Assembly (NCBI GenBank): GCA_927797885.1
Contig: OV696605.1
Span: forward strand, 3,075,157 to 3,139,156
Direction: 5' to 3'
DNA: 64,000 nt
From: Gloeomargaritales cyanobacterium VI4D9
GTDB lineage: Bacteria > Cyanobacteriota > Cyanobacteriia > Gloeomargaritales > Gloeomargaritaceae
This document shows positions 46,274-57,473 of the stretch, one piece after another (position 1 is the stretch's first letter; every line of letters starts with the position of its first letter). Made by a program: the position numbers and the translations under genes. The notes under the pieces were generated by a model. The model made no database searches. It was not told the origin of the DNA and saw only the letters and a list, made by a program, of their open reading frames with translations.

Positions 46274-49200
46274 TTACTTCTGAAGTAATTGGTAGTAATC
46301 TTGAATGGTTTTTGGAGCAGGCATACCCGCTTGTAAGGCTCGAATCGCCGCTACGGTTGCCCGGGCACCCGCAATTGTCGTTACCAAAGGAATTTTGTAC
46401 GCCAGAGCCGTGCGACGGATCAACTGCCCATCCGCTTGGGCATCCTCACCAGAAGGGGTATTTAGTATCAATTGAATTTGGTCATTTTTAATCCAATCAA
46501 TCACATGGGGACGACCCTCATGGAGCTTTAATACCTTCTCAACGGTTAAGCCATGTTCCAGCAATATTTGCCGGGTTCCCTGCGTGGCTACAATCTGAAA
46601 ACCTAGCTCAATTAACTCTTGAATAATTGGTACAGCAATCTGCTTATCCCGGTCGTTAAACGAAGCAAAGACCCGACCCGCCAGGGGGAGATTTTGACCG
46701 GCGGAAATTTGGGATTTGGCAAAGGCACGACCAAACTCGGTGGCAATGCCCATCACTTCCCCAGTGGAACGCATCTCTGGACCCAAAATCGTATCCGTAC
46801 CAGGGAATTTTTCAAAGGGTAGAACCACTTCTTTCACCGAATAATAACTGGGAATCACTGCTTCGGTAATGCCCATGTCCACTAATCGTTCCCCAGCCAT
46901 CACCCTAGCGGCTAATTTAGCGAGCGGAACACCGGTAGCTTTGGCAATAAATGGCACCGTTCGGGAAGCCCTAGGATTGGCTTCTAAAATGTAAACCTGT
47001 TCCCCTTGGATGGCAAATTGGACGTTCATTAAGCCAACAACTTCTAAACGTTCGGCAAGCGCATTCGTCCACGTCCGAATTTGATCCAAAATTTTATCCG
47101 ATAAAGAGTAGGTAGGCAAGACACAGGCGGAGTCTCCCGAATGAATTCCCGCTTGTTCAATATGTTCTAAAATCCCCCCGATCACAATTGTCCCGGCTTG
47201 ATCCCGCAGGGCATCTACATCCACTTCAATCGCATTTTCCAAGAATTTATCCACTAAAATCGGATGCTCCGGTTCAATTTGCACTGCGGTTTTGATGTAG
47301 CGTTCTAAATCCCCATCGGAATAAACAATTTCCATCGCCCGTCCCCCCAAAACATAACTGGGACGCACCACCACCGGATAACCAATTCTCCGGGCAATAC
47401 TTAGGGCTTCCTGTTCATCCCGGGCAATGCCATTAGGCGGTTGTTTAATATCCAATTCCCGCAAAATTTGTTCAAACTTTTCCCGGTCTTCTGCAATATC
47501 AATGGAAATGGGTGAGGTTCCCCAAATTTGGGTGGTAAGATGCTTTTGATGATTAAGAGTATGATAGAGAGGCAAAGCAAGTTTTAATGGCGTTTGCCCC
47601 CCAAATTGCACAATAATCCCGATGGGCTTTTCCGCTTCTAAAACGTTGAGAACATCCTCTAAAGTTAAGGGTTCAAAGTACAAGCGGTCGCTGGTGTCGT
47701 AGTCTGTGGAAACTGTCTCAGGATTGGAGTTAATCATAATAGTTTCGTAGCCCTGTGCTTTGAGGGCAAAAGCCGCATGACAACAGCAATAATCAAACTC
47801 AATACCTTGACCAATTCGGTTGGGACCACCCCCTAAAATCACCACCTTGGGTTTATCCGTAGGACGAATTTCGCTTTCCTGTTCATAGGTGGAATAGTGA
47901 TAGGGGGTATAGGCTTCAAATTCCGCCGCACAGGTATCCACGGTTTTGTAAACAGGAACGATTCCCAATTTTTGGCGATGGGCACGAATTTCTGCTTCAG
48001 TTTTCCGGGTAGCAAAGGCAATTTGGCGGTCGCTAAACCCCTTTTGTTTAATTAAGTACCAATCCTCAGCACTAATCTGTTCAAATGGGGTAATTTTCAT
48101 ATAACATTCTACCCGCAATAGGTCTGCTAATTCCCGGAGAAACCAAGGGTCAATCGCTGTTAATTCGTATAATTCCTCAATACTCATTCCTAATAACAAA
48201 GCATGGCGTAAATGAAAAATCCGTTCAGGATTGGGGGTGCGTAAATTCGCCCGCACCTGCTCTAGGGTTGGCAATACCTCCGCCCGGTCACAGCCCCATC
48301 CCGCCCGCCCGGTTTCTAAAGAACGGATCGCCTTTTGAAATGACTCTTGGAAGGTACGTCCAATCGCCATTGCCTCCCCAACGGATTTCATTTGGGTGGT
48401 CAAGTAGGGCGTTGCTCCAGGGAATTTTTCAAACGTAAAACGGGGGATTTTCGTCACCACATAATCAATACTGGGTTCAAAACAAGCTGGAGTTTTTTTA
48501 GTAATATCATTGGTCAGTTCCGGCAGGGTGTAACCCACAGCCAATTTAGCCGCAAATTTAGCAATCGGAAATCCCGTAGCTTTGGAAGCAAGGGCAGAAC
48601 TGCGGGACACCCGGGGATTCATTTCAATAACCACGACTTCCCCATTCAGAGGATTGATGGCAAATTGAATGTTTGACCCGCCGGTTTCGACACCAATTTC
48701 CCGGATGATCCGAATGGCGTAATCCCGCAGGCGTTGGTATTCCTTATCGGTTAAGGTTTGGGCGGGAGCTACGGTGATGGAATCCCCCGTATGTACCCCC
48801 ATCGGGTCTAAATTTTCAATCGAACAAATGATCACCACATTATCGGCTAAATCCCGCATCACCTCCAGTTCAAACTCTTTCCAACCCAGCAACGATTGCT
48901 CAATCAAAATTTGGGATACCGGACTAGCTTCTAATCCAGAACGGGCAATTTGCTCAAATTCTTCCTGGTTATAGGCAATACCACCCCCCGTCCCCCCTAG
49001 GGTAAAAGCGGGGCGAATAATCAGGGGATAAGAACTAATTTGTTGGGTAATTTGTTGGGCTTCTTCCCAGGTTTCTGCTAACCCGGAAGGACATACACCG
49101 ACCCCAATTCGTTCCATTGCTTCTTTGAAAAGTTTGCGGTCTTCTGCCTTTTCAATGGCGGACAATTTTGCGCCGATTAATTCCACGTTATATTGCGCCA

Positions 49201-49522
49201 AAATGCCCGATTTCGCTAAGCGCACAGCCAGATTTAATGCGGTTTGTCCCCCCATCGTCGGCAATAATGCTTGAGGACGTTCCTGGGCAATGATTTGACT
49301 GAGGGTTTCCACCGTCAGAGGTTCAATGTAGGTGCGGTCGGCTAACTCCGGGTCAGTCATGATCGTGGCGGGATTGGAATTGACTAACACCACCGTGTAA
49401 CCCTCTTCCCGCAGGGCTTTACAGGCTTGAGTACCGGAATAATCAAACTCGCAGGCTTGACCAATGACAATTGGACCGGAACCAATCAGGAGAATTTTTT
49501 TAATATCTTGACGGCGGGGCAT
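46274..49522 (-). CDS. carB: Carbamoyl-phosphate synthase, large subunit
   Basis: A 1082-residue enzyme, the usual length: two ATP-grasp halves beginning [25 protein letters not shown] (shorter pieces: [20 protein letters not shown]) and [20 protein letters not shown], and a C-terminal allosteric MGS domain ([17 protein letters not shown]...). It makes carbamoyl phosphate for arginine and pyrimidines. The small subunit carA is not in the window, as often in cyanobacteria. Confidence 0.97.
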   Translation of the reverse strand: MPRRQDIKKILLIGSGPIVIGQACEFDYSGTQACKALREEGYTVVLVNSNPATIMTDPELADRTYIEPLTVETLSQIIAQERPQALLPTMGGQTALNLAVRLAKSGILAQYNVELIGAKLSAIEKAEDRKLFKEAMERIGVGVCPSGLAETWEEAQQITQQISSYPLIIRPAFTLGGTGGGIAYNQEEFEQIARSGLEASPVSQILIEQSLLGWKEFELEVMRDLADNVVIICSIENLDPMGVHTGDSITVAPAQTLTDKEYQRLRDYAIRIIREIGVETGGSNIQFAINPLNGEVVVIEMNPRVSRSSALASKATGFPIAKFAAKLAVGYTLPELTNDITKKTPACFEPSIDYVVTKIPRFTFEKFPGATPYLTTQMKSVGEAMAIGRTFQESFQKAIRSLETGRAGWGCDRAEVLPTLEQVRANLRTPNPERIFHLRHALLLGMSIEELYELTAIDPWFLRELADLLRVECYMKITPFEQISAEDWYLIKQKGFSDRQIAFATRKTEAEIRAHRQKLGIVPVYKTVDTCAAEFEAYTPYHYSTYEQESEIRPTDKPKVVILGGGPNRIGQGIEFDYCCCHAAFALKAQGYETIMINSNPETVSTDYDTSDRLYFEPLTLEDVLNVLEAEKPIGIIVQFGGQTPLKLALPLYHTLNHQKHLTTQIWGTSPISIDIAEDREKFEQILRELDIKQPPNGIARDEQEALSIARRIGYPVVVRPSYVLGGRAMEIVYSDGDLERYIKTAVQIEPEHPILVDKFLENAIEVDVDALRDQAGTIVIGGILEHIEQAGIHSGDSACVLPTYSLSDKILDQIRTWTNALAERLEVVGLMNVQFAIQGEQVYILEANPRASRTVPFIAKATGVPLAKLAARVMAGERLVDMGITEAVIPSYYSVKEVVLPFEKFPGTDTILGPEMRSTGEVMGIATEFGRAFAKSQISAGQNLPLAGRVFASFNDRDKQIAVPIIQELIELGFQIVATQGTRQILLEHGLTVEKVLKLHEGRPHVIDWIKNDQIQLILNTPSGEDAQADGQLIRRTALAYKIPLVTTIAGARATVAAIRALQAGMPAPKTIQDYYQLLQK

Positions 49523-49645
49523 GGACGTTTCCCAACAAACAACCTGGCATCAGGGTACACGATCTGGGGCAGATTGAGGGTTACGGGGACAACTGTCCTG
49601 GTGCAAAATCTATGCAGGCGGTGGGATTCCAGTTGCAAGGGGGTT

Positions 49646-51265
49646 TCACTCCGCTTCCACGATCAAAACCGGCTTGGTGCTGCTCTCCAACACGGCTTGG
49701 GACACTGACCCCACCAACACCTTATCCAGAGGACGATGCCCCCGTTTGCCCATGACAATTTCCGTCACCCCATAATCCTGCGCCGCCCGTACAATCTCTT
49801 CTGGCACGGAGCCATTGGCGGTGACAAACCGATACCGAATATCGGCTAGGATGCGTTGTGCCTCATGCCGCAGTCGCTCAACCCCTTGCGGGTCATCCAT
49901 CCGAATCACATGGAGGACAATTACTTCCGCATCACTGCGCCGGGCTAATTCCGCAGTTTTGGTCAGCACTTGGACTGCCAAGGGAGAAGTATCCACAGCC
50001 GCCAGCAGGACAATTCGTTGAGAAACTGCAACCTTGGTCGGGTCAACCTCCCCCCGTTCCAACAGTTTAGGGGCAAAGGTGGGAATGGCCCAGGCTCCCA
50101 GGGGTGCTGTCACCAAAATTGAGAGAACCGCTAGGGCGAGCATGGTTTCTCCCCCGGCGATACCCTGAGCGAAAGGAATTGCCCCGATTGCCGCCTGTAC
50201 CGTTGCCTTGGCAGAATTTCCCGGTAGCAAAAATAGCCGCTCTTTCCAGGTCCAGTTACTTCCCAAGGTTGCAAGATACCAGCCCAGCGAACGCCCAATT
50301 AAAGTGCCAATGGCTAATACAACCAATCCAACCAGCAGAGTATTACCGAGTACATTAAGTTGAATACTCGCACCCAGCAACACAAACAGCATAATTTCAG
50401 CAATCACCCACAAACTGTCAAAACCAGTGCGTAACCGCCGTGCCAATGGGGCATCCATTTCAATCAAAAAAAAGCCCGTACTCATAACAGCTAGATAGCC
50501 AGAGAATACGGGAAAATCCGCCGCTAAGACCACCAGCAACAGGGCAAAACTTGCGGCAACTAAGGCATCCTGCACCGCATTTTGTGTCCAGTTTTGTTTG
50601 GCTAACAGTAAAACTAAAAAATAAGCTGTCAACCAGCCCAGCAAAATTCCTAGCCCGATTTGCAGAATGATTTGCAACGGTAACAATTGCCAGGGACTCA
50701 GAGTCAAACCTCCTGGTAAGGTGATTCCGCCTCCTGTACCCTGAGACAAAAACGCCAGCAGTAAACTAAAGACCAACAACAGTAAAACATCTGACAGGGC
50801 ACTGCCGGTTAGGATGGCATCTGGAATCCCTTTTTTCACGCCCCATCCCCGACTTTTCAGGCGCAACATTCCGGGCACAATTACGGCGGGAGATTCCGCA
50901 CCAATGATACAGCCCAGCAGTAGCCCGGTAGCAAAGTCAAACTGAAGTAGCCACATGGAAGCCAGTGCAATCGCGACCGCCTCACAAGCCGCAGGCAAAA
51001 AGCCTAATCGTATGGCGACCGTCCCTTGTTGCGCCAACTTTTCCCGATCCAGGCCCAGCCCAGCCTTCATCAAAATCACCATGACGGCGATGGTTCGTAC
51101 TGCATCTGCCGCCCCCAAGACCTCCGGCGCAATCACATTCCCCAAGTGGGGACCAAGCACAATGCCGACCAACACCATCCCGACCAACGCAGGCATTCCC
51201 ATCCGTCGAGCCATTTGCCCGACAAAAAAACCCATCACTAAAATCCAAATCATGCTCTTCAACAT
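49646..51265 (-). CDS. Cation:proton antiporter (CPA2) with C-terminal universal stress domain
   Basis: A 539-residue protein. Residues 1-400 contain a dozen hydrophobic helices of the Na+/H+ exchanger type, with GLGLDREKLAQQG and LLGCIIGAESPAVIVPG. Residues 405-539 form a UspA-like domain (IVLLAAVDTSPLAVQVL, GVTEIVMGKRGHRPLDKVLVGSVSQAVLESS), which commonly binds ATP and could regulate transport. Ion specificity is not visible. Confidence 0.85.
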   Translation of the reverse strand: MLKSMIWILVMGFFVGQMARRMGMPALVGMVLVGIVLGPHLGNVIAPEVLGAADAVRTIAVMVILMKAGLGLDREKLAQQGTVAIRLGFLPAACEAVAIALASMWLLQFDFATGLLLGCIIGAESPAVIVPGMLRLKSRGWGVKKGIPDAILTGSALSDVLLLLVFSLLLAFLSQGTGGGITLPGGLTLSPWQLLPLQIILQIGLGILLGWLTAYFLVLLLAKQNWTQNAVQDALVAASFALLLVVLAADFPVFSGYLAVMSTGFFLIEMDAPLARRLRTGFDSLWVIAEIMLFVLLGASIQLNVLGNTLLVGLVVLAIGTLIGRSLGWYLATLGSNWTWKERLFLLPGNSAKATVQAAIGAIPFAQGIAGGETMLALAVLSILVTAPLGAWAIPTFAPKLLERGEVDPTKVAVSQRIVLLAAVDTSPLAVQVLTKTAELARRSDAEVIVLHVIRMDDPQGVERLRHEAQRILADIRYRFVTANGSVPEEIVRAAQDYGVTEIVMGKRGHRPLDKVLVGSVSQAVLESSTKPVLIVEAE

Positions 51266-52107
51266 AACGTCACGGTGCAGATGAATCGGTACATCAACGT
51301 GACTTGTAGCGCCGGATGTGCTTCAGTCATATAACCATAGCCCTACCTCTCCGCCACAAGCCGGAACAGTAGGAGCCATCAGCCAGATACGTTGTGATAA
51401 TGCTCAAAACGCTAGGCGGTTTCGGCGAGCCCCATCGCCATCCTTGTTTACCCTACAATAGCTCCCCTGTGCCAATGGGGAGAAGCGGTGTTTAATGATT
51501 ATCAATTATTTATCATATTACAGCCTATTATCAGGGCACCCCTATTGACTCATAGCTGTATAGCAAACCTATCGGACATGGAAGCAGTAATCGGGAAGTT
51601 GCTGGAATCTGATTTCTGTGAGTGCTTGCTACGTAATCATTTAGGATTACCACATACCCCATATTTTTTCAGATGGCCTAGCCCCAGGAGTTCCCGCCTC
51701 TAGGGCTACTGGGATATGCCCACGGGTGCCGGTTCGGTCGCAAGGTTAAGAAATTGTAACAGACCGCTTACCGCTAGATTTTGGGAGGTTCCGGGATACT
51801 ACGGAAAAACTTAAGAGTTTCCAGGTCAGTAACGGATAAATTTTCTCCGTGTGCGGGTAAATACCTAGGTATGTTCACTGAAATCGGGAGATGGTGGGGC
51901 GTTGGGGACATGGGATGAGCATGGCTTTTGTAAATTCTGTGGCTATAAAATAAATAATTTATACATACAAAATAAAGATTGTAGTTAGGCATAATGTTAT
52001 ACAAATAGGGGTTGTAAACCTTTGTGGGGCGTGATAGTTTAACTCTGGTCACGTTTTAAGGAGTAAATTGTTAAGAAATGTAGCCAAATGTTGAAAAAGT
52101 TGTTACC
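51266..52107. other. Intergenic region without a supported gene
   Basis: About 840 bases. I see no protein-like frame of good composition. At 51536 there is GGGCACCCCTAT, an unpaired family-B-like end. Two GC-rich palindromic stretches (51440-51490 and 51690-51740) could be hairpins. The last 250 bases are AT-rich and should contain the promoter for the PatA-like gene. Confidence 0.4.
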
Positions 52108-53283
52108 ATGCAATCAGTAGAGCCAGTGAACCTACGGAAACAACCTTCGGAGAAGCCAGAAATGTCAGGACAAACATTTAGAGTGACCCAACCATCGGAC
52201 GTGTGGACTAAGATGCAGACGCACCGCCTATCGGGGGAGTTGCAGTTGGGGGATAGCCGTCAGCGGTGGTCGTTGTTTTTCCTAGGGGGACGTTTGTTGT
52301 TTGCGACCGGGGGTCAGCATCGGTATCGGCGGTGGCGGCGGTTGACCGGTCAGTTTGCCCCGGTATTGCAGGGGGTGCAGGGGGCACCGGAGACGGCTTG
52401 GGAGTATGACGTATTGACCCAGGCGGTGGAAGCCCAACAAATTACCCATGAGCAAGCCCAGCAGGTCATCCGGGGGGCGGTGACGGAGGTTTTGTTTGGT
52501 TTGGCACAGGCGGTGACCCTGGCGCAGATGGGGGTCGGTCAGGTGCGGGGCTACTGGGATGGGGAAGCCCGATTGCGGGGGGAATTGCTCCTATTGGTGG
52601 CGACCGAGGAATGGCGTCGGGTGGAACAGCTTTGGCAACAGTGGCAGGAGGTGGGTCTGCGGGCGACTTCCCCGGATATGGCACCCCAATTTCATGAAAA
52701 ACGCCGTTTGGAACAGCGGGTGAACGCCCAAACCTATCTCACCCTGTCCCGGTTGTGTGATGGGCAACACACCTTCTGGGATTTGGCGGTGGCGACGGGG
52801 GCGCAGTTACCCCTGGTGGGGCAGTCCCTATTGACTTTGGTGCGGGAGGGCTATTTCCGGCTAAAGGAACTGGCGGATGCAGCGCCGGTTTTGCCTGAGG
52901 CGACGGCATCCGCACCCAAACCGGTGATCGCCTGTGTGGATGACAGCCCGGCGTGTTTGCAAAATGTGGCGGCGGCGCTAGGGGATCAGTTTAATTTGCT
53001 CACCCTGGAAGACCCGCTCAGGGGCTTGGGGACGTTGATCAAAACCCGCCCGGATGTGATTTTCCTGGACTGGTTGTTCCCCCAGGTGAATGGCTTGGAG
53101 GTCTGTTCGCTCCTGCGGAAATCCCCCGTTCTGAAGGATACGCCGATTGTACTGTTGACGGCTAATGGCGGCATCTTAGACCGGGCACGGGCACGGTTGG
53201 CGGGGGCGAATGAGGTGATGGAAAAACCAGCCACCCCGGAACAGTTGCGGGCGACGGTACAACGCTATTTAGCCACAGCCTAG
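52108..53283 (+). CDS. PatA-like response regulator (PATAN domain plus receiver)
   Basis: A 391-residue protein: PATAN/DUF4388-type N-terminal domain (DVWTKMQTHRLSGELQLGDSRQRWSLFF is the start, shown as QTHRLSGELQLGDSRQ, RWSLFFLGGRLLF), a helical middle, and a CheY-like receiver at about 270-391 with D278-D279, phospho-acceptor D321 (VIFLDWLF) and K373 (VMEKP). The conserved Thr/Ser of receivers is in LLTANG. PatA-type proteins act in heterocyst pattern or pilus/phototaxis pathways; here no pil genes follow, so the role is open. Confidence 0.85.
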   Translation: MQSVEPVNLRKQPSEKPEMSGQTFRVTQPSDVWTKMQTHRLSGELQLGDSRQRWSLFFLGGRLLFATGGQHRYRRWRRLTGQFAPVLQGVQGAPETAWEYDVLTQAVEAQQITHEQAQQVIRGAVTEVLFGLAQAVTLAQMGVGQVRGYWDGEARLRGELLLLVATEEWRRVEQLWQQWQEVGLRATSPDMAPQFHEKRRLEQRVNAQTYLTLSRLCDGQHTFWDLAVATGAQLPLVGQSLLTLVREGYFRLKELADAAPVLPEATASAPKPVIACVDDSPACLQNVAAALGDQFNLLTLEDPLRGLGTLIKTRPDVIFLDWLFPQVNGLEVCSLLRKSPVLKDTPIVLLTANGGILDRARARLAGANEVMEKPATPEQLRATVQRYLATA

Positions 53284-53348
53284 GGTTATCCTAAAAAGGG
53301 TCATGCGTGGTGGCTGGAAATGTGTCTCAGTAAAATTACGGAGGCAGG

Positions 53349-54206
53349 TTGAATCGCTCCTGGTGGGTGTGGCGGGGTTTGCTGGTCATACCCGTTCTGT
53401 GGCTGGGGATATTTTTTGTCCTGCCCCTGGGGTTGCTGGTGGTCTATAGTTTTCTCACCCATCAGGGCTATGGCAATGTGCTGTGGCAGTGGACGGGGGA
53501 AAATTATGCCCGTTTGCTCAACCCCACCTATGGGGAAATTTTGCTCCGTTCTGTGGGGTTAGCCCTGGGGACGACCCTGGTATGTCTGGTGTTGGGCTAT
53601 CCTCTGGCACTTTGGTTGGTAACGCAACCCCGCCCCTGGCGCACGATATTTTTGCTATTAGTGATCATCCCTTTTTGGACAAATTTTTTGGTACGCACCT
53701 ATGCCTGGATGGTGCTGTTGGGACAGCGGGGGGTGATTAATTCCATATTACTCGGGTTAAATATCATTTCCGAGCCATTGAACCTGTTATTTACCCCGTT
53801 TGCGGTCTGGATTGGTCTGGTGTATGGCTATCTACCATTTATGATTTTGCCCCTGTATAGCACTTTAGAAAAATTTGATTTTAATTTAGTCTTAGCGGCG
53901 CAGGATTTGGGGGCAAATTTTTGGCAAATTCTCTATCGGGTGTTAATTCCCTTGAGTATGCGGGGGATTGGCGTGGGGTGTCTGTTGGTATTTATCCCGG
54001 CGGTGGGGGCATTTGTCACCCCGGATATTTTGGGTGGTGCCCGGAGTTTGCTGGTGGGAAATCTGGTGCAAAATCAGTTTCTCAAAACCCTGGATTGGCC
54101 TTTGGGAGCGGCTTTATCGGTGGTCTTGATGCTCCTAATTCTGTTGCCAATTCTGCTCTACCTACGGCTGGGTGAACCGGGGAACCCCATGAATTTCTCT
54201 AGCTAA
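53349..54206 (+). CDS. potB: ABC transporter permease, PotB-like (polyamine/spermidine type)
   Basis: A 285-residue permease with six hydrophobic helices and the EAA loop equivalent at residues about 195-215 (AAQDLGANFWQILYRVLIPLS). The closest family by motif is PotB/spermidine-putrescine uptake. TTG 53349 with GGAGG five bases upstream is the start. No ATPase or binding protein is nearby, so partners lie elsewhere. Confidence 0.85.
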   Translation: MNRSWWVWRGLLVIPVLWLGIFFVLPLGLLVVYSFLTHQGYGNVLWQWTGENYARLLNPTYGEILLRSVGLALGTTLVCLVLGYPLALWLVTQPRPWRTIFLLLVIIPFWTNFLVRTYAWMVLLGQRGVINSILLGLNIISEPLNLLFTPFAVWIGLVYGYLPFMILPLYSTLEKFDFNLVLAAQDLGANFWQILYRVLIPLSMRGIGVGCLLVFIPAVGAFVTPDILGGARSLLVGNLVQNQFLKTLDWPLGAALSVVLMLLILLPILLYLRLGEPGNPMNFSS

Positions 54207-54306
54207 GAGGCGGGGCGACCCATGTTAAAACTGGAATAGGTGCCCTTGTCAGGGGTGCCATCTCGGGGGACACTGGTACTGACAACCGCAAGGGGAGGCG
54301 AAAACC

Positions 54307-55596
54307 ATGAAGCGGGTTCTAGGGGTGATTTTGGGCGGTGGTGCCGGGACACGGCTCTATCCTTTGACCAAATTACGGGCGAAGCCAGCGGTGCCCCTAG
54401 CCGGTAAGTATCGTTTGATTGATATTCCGGTGAGTAATTGTATCAATTCGGAAATTCATAAAATCTACGTCCTGACCCAGTTCAATTCCGCCTCCTTGAA
54501 CCGGCATATCAACCGTGCCTATGCGTTTTCCGGGTTTGTGGATGGATTCGTGGAAGTCCTCGCCGCCCAGCAGACCCCCGACAATCCGGGCTGGTTCCAG
54601 GGGACAGCGGATGCGGTGCGTCAGTACCTCTGGCTGTTTTCCACCTGGGATGTGGATCAGTACCTGATCCTGTCCGGGGATCACCTGTACCGCATGGACT
54701 ATCGGGATTTTATTGCCCATCACCAGCAGACCGGGGCGGATATTACCCTGTCGGTGATTCCGGTGGAGGAAAAACCGGCTTCCGCCTTTGGGTTGATGAA
54801 AATTGATGAGACGGGGCGGGTGGTCGCATTTCGGGAAAAACCCAAGGGAGAGGCGCTCCGGGAAATGCGGGTGGATACCAGGGTGTTGGGGTTGTCCCCG
54901 GAGGAAGCCCAGCGCAAGCCTTACATTGCCTCGATGGGAATTTATGTATTTAATAAAGAAATTCTGTCAAAACTTTTGCAGGAGGATACCCAGCGCACGG
55001 ATTTTGGGAAAGAGGTGATTCCGGCGGCGATTAAGGACTATAAAATTCAGGTTTATTTATTCAATGATTATTGGGAAGATATTGGGACGATTGAGTCATT
55101 TTATGAGGCAAATTTAGCTTTAACCAAACAGCCCAAGCCCCCTTTTAGTTTCTACGATGAAACCGCTCCGATTTACACCCGTCCCCGCTATTTACCGCCG
55201 TCTAAACTCTTGGATTGTGAGATTAGTGAGTCCCTGATCAGCGATGGCTGTATTTTGAAAAATTGTCGGGTGCGGCATTCGGTTTTGGGGGTGCGCTCCC
55301 GGATTCAGGCGGGCTGTGTGATTGAGGATACCTTGCTCATGGGGTCGGATTTTTATGAACCCTATGAACAGCGATTTGCGGAACCGAGCCAAAATCATAT
55401 CCCCTTAGGAATTGGGGAAAATACGGTGATCCGCCGCTCGATTGTGGATAAAAATGCCCGGATTGGTAAGGATGTGCAAATTATTAACAAAGATTGGGTG
55501 CAGGAAGCGGATCGGGAAACCTTGGGTTTTTATATCCGCAGTGGGATTGTGGTGGTGATCAAAAACGCCACGATTCCCGATGGTATGATCATTTAG
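54307..55596 (+). CDS. glgC: Glucose-1-phosphate adenylyltransferase
   Basis: A 429-residue enzyme for the first step of glycogen synthesis: [51 protein letters not shown] and [14 protein letters not shown] left-handed beta-helix C-terminal domain follows. Cyanobacterial forms are activated by 3-phosphoglycerate and inhibited by phosphate; the K/R residues near both ends are consistent. It stands alone; the downstream 60 bases lead into degraded sequence. Confidence 0.97.
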   Translation: MKRVLGVILGGGAGTRLYPLTKLRAKPAVPLAGKYRLIDIPVSNCINSEIHKIYVLTQFNSASLNRHINRAYAFSGFVDGFVEVLAAQQTPDNPGWFQGTADAVRQYLWLFSTWDVDQYLILSGDHLYRMDYRDFIAHHQQTGADITLSVIPVEEKPASAFGLMKIDETGRVVAFREKPKGEALREMRVDTRVLGLSPEEAQRKPYIASMGIYVFNKEILSKLLQEDTQRTDFGKEVIPAAIKDYKIQVYLFNDYWEDIGTIESFYEANLALTKQPKPPFSFYDETAPIYTRPRYLPPSKLLDCEISESLISDGCILKNCRVRHSVLGVRSRIQAGCVIEDTLLMGSDFYEPYEQRFAEPSQNHIPLGIGENTVIRRSIVDKNARIGKDVQIINKDWVQEADRETLGFYIRSGIVVVIKNATIPDGMII

Positions 55597-55658
55597 GGCA
55601 TCTCTAAAAATAGGTCGCAGGCGTGATGCCCCGATTATTGGGTTCTTCCTCCGTTAGT

Positions 55659-55963
55659 CTATGGATGGGGTACGATTGCAATCACTGTCAGTTCACCGGA
55701 TTGGAGTTCATAACACCAAAAAATGCGATAGGCACCCGGTGTTTTATTCTGTACAGGCTTCAAAGACTTTACCATCAGGTTTAGGGATGCGGCAATGAAT
55801 GATACTCATGGGTATTCAATCCCGGATGTCGGGGGTTTTCTTTAAGAAATCCAAGAGCTTTAACAACTTGCTTGAAAAGCCCCTCTTACTTAGAAGATTT
55901 ACCAATCCCCTTTACCTTTCTATTATTCCTCGCACTTTCAGCACAATTCTTAAGCTGATTATA
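55659..55963 (-). pseudogene. RelE/ParE-type toxin pseudogene, truncated and frameshifted
   Basis: Read on the minus strand from about 55963: LKNCAESARNNRKVKGIGK, a stop, then EGLFKQVVKALGFLKENPRH and PGLNTHEYHSLPHP, stop; in another frame VQNKTPGAYRIFWCYELQS and GELTVIAIVPHP, ending TAG at 55659. These pieces match, in order, a RelE/ParE-like toxin of a kind frequent in cyanobacteria (PRHPGLNTHEYHSLPHP, NKTPGAYRIFW). At least one internal stop and one frameshift are present. The start is lost to the family-A MITE at 55962. Confidence 0.7.
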
Positions 55964-56062
55964 TAGCAATCCTACTTGATTTACAAACAAGAATTTTCCA
56001 GAACCAACGACGGGGGCGGTGCCCCTGCGACCCCTGTTCCATTCTCATTTAGGATTGCTATA
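55962..56062. mobile_element. Family-A MITE, copy 4
   Basis: A 101-base element with perfect ends TATAGCAATCCTA and TAGGATTGCTATA, 20 bases shorter than copy 1 but otherwise almost the same sequence as copy 6 (62098-62198). It sits at the 5-prime end of the toxin pseudogene. Confidence 0.85.
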
Positions 56063-56118
56063 TTGCTCTTCTGCTTTTTTCGTCCATACCAACTGATAAC
56101 CCATTCATTTATGTTTAA

Positions 56119-57065
56119 TATAGTCAAGCAGGGTAAGGTCGTCCTATTATAGAATAGATGTTTAGGAGAAAAGCGATGGCAAGACCATACAGTTACGATT
56201 TGCGTCAAAAAGCAGTCGAAGCAGTCTTAAATGGGGCAAAACTAGTTGAGGTTAGTGAGTTATTTGGTATTAGCATCAGAACCGTACAAAGATGGTTAAA
56301 AATGTGGTCAGAAACTGGTGATTATCGCCCGAAACAGAACTATCAAAAGGGTCATAGTGCTAAGATCACTGATTTGGAGGGATTTCGCCAATTTGTAGAA
56401 GCAAATCCAGGGTTGACGCAAAAAGAAATGGGAGTCGTTCTCGGTGTAAGTCATACAACCGTTGGTCAAGCCCTTAAAAAAATCAACTTTACCCGTAAAA
56501 AAAAGACATACTCTTATGAGGAACAAAACGAAGAAGAGCGACAGCAATTTATCAAGATGATGAAAGGGGAAAAGAATGAAGATTTAGTCTATATTGACCA
56601 GTCCGGGATGGATAATCGAGATATTTATGAATATGGTTGGGGGCTAAAAGGACAAAGAATATATGGTCAACGACCTGGCAAAAAGAGAGAGAGAATAAGC
56701 ATGATGAGTGGTTATCATTTAGGGAAAATGGTTGCACCATTTACCTGGATTGGTAGTTGTAATTTGCAAGTATTGATTACCTGGTTAACAGAGATGTTGT
56801 TGCCAACAATTGGAACAGGGAAGAAAATCGTTTTAGATAATGCAAGTTTTCATCGTTGCAAACTGGTTAGGAAGGTTGTGGAAGCCGCTGGGTGCGAATT
56901 GATATATCTACCGAAATACTCTCCCGATTTAAATCCGATTGAGCATCAATGGCATAGAATCAAGCAAAGAGTTAGAAAAACCATGACATCTACAACCCAA
57001 AATCTTCATGACCTTATAGATTCAGTCATCTGCTCTATATGCCAACCTTTGCCTGCTTAGCTATA
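56119..57065 (+). mobile_element. IS630-family insertion sequence
   Basis: About 947 bases between imperfect inverted ends TATAGTCAAGCAGG (left) and the reverse complement of CCTGCTTAGCTATA (right); 16 of the first 20 positions match. A TA flanks each side, as for IS630. The transposase fills the element and its stop codon overlaps the right end. Confidence 0.85.
56176..57060 (+). CDS. IS630-family transposase, intact
   Basis: A 294-residue DDE transposase. N-terminal helix-turn-helix (KLVEVSELFGISIRTVQRWL), second HTH (GVVLGVSHTTVGQALKK), then the catalytic core with YIDQSGMD (first D), VLDNASFHRC (second D) and PDLNPIEHQWHRIK (E). ATG 56176 has AGGAG six bases upstream; ATG 56158 lies within the left region and is less likely. 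No frameshift, so the element may be active. Confidence 0.93.
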   Translation: MARPYSYDLRQKAVEAVLNGAKLVEVSELFGISIRTVQRWLKMWSETGDYRPKQNYQKGHSAKITDLEGFRQFVEANPGLTQKEMGVVLGVSHTTVGQALKKINFTRKKKTYSYEEQNEEERQQFIKMMKGEKNEDLVYIDQSGMDNRDIYEYGWGLKGQRIYGQRPGKKRERISMMSGYHLGKMVAPFTWIGSCNLQVLITWLTEMLLPTIGTGKKIVLDNASFHRCKLVRKVVEAAGCELIYLPKYSPDLNPIEHQWHRIKQRVRKTMTSTTQNLHDLIDSVICSICQPLPA

Positions 57066-57096
57066 GTTCGGACTTTTGGATGTAAAACTGCGAGAC

Positions 57097-57318
57097 CTAT
57101 TCCTCTCCGTCCTCAATATCACCCAACCAAGACAGATCAGCTTGAAGATCAGGAGGGGAATTGGGAAAAATGCCATATTTGGCTTCCTCTAGTCCAGCAA
57201 CTACTGACTCCAGAATTTTGGGCTGATCAAATAGCCAGCTCTCATGACTCGGCTGGTCAATCTCAAGCCTAGATGAGTTAGAAATTTTCTGGTTAGCAAT
57301 AAAAAATAATTTATCCAT
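57097..57318 (-). CDS. Possible antitoxin-like protein beside the broken toxin
   Basis: A 73-residue acidic protein from ATG 57318 (GAGGG upstream). SHESWLFDQPKILESVVAGL and the acidic tail WLGDIEDGEE have the look of a short antitoxin paired with RelE/ParE toxins in cyanobacteria. It lies on the same strand as, and upstream of, the toxin pseudogene, with the IS630 and a MITE between them. No DNA-binding domain is evident. Confidence 0.45.
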   Translation of the reverse strand: MDKLFFIANQKISNSSRLEIDQPSHESWLFDQPKILESVVAGLEEAKYGIFPNSPPDLQADLSWLGDIEDGEE

Positions 57319-57373
57319 ACGTTTACCCTCTTGGCTTGGAGTAAGTTCTTTTACTTGTATCATACACCAAATG

Positions 57374-57473
57374 CCAGCAATCCTACTCAATTGGCAAAAG
57401 GGCATTCAGAAAAATCAAGCGCAGGCGTGATGCCCCTGTGACCATCGTTCTAAATTTAATTAGGATTGTCGTA
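57374..57473. mobile_element. Family-A MITE, copy 5 (diverged), at the 3-prime end of the NlpC/P60 gene
   Basis: About 100 bases with ends AGCAATCCTACTC and TAGGATTGTCGTA and the inner GATGCCCCTGTGACC. More diverged than the others. Its right end overlaps the last codons and stop of the NlpC/P60 gene. Confidence 0.65.

Noticed and set aside
51488-52052. Two frames of 71 and 92 codons in the gap before the PatA-like gene
   Set aside because: No ribosome sites, odd composition and no family resemblance.
54237-54260. ATAGGTGCCCTTG before glgC as a family-B end
   Set aside because: Only seven to eight bases match and there is no inverted partner.
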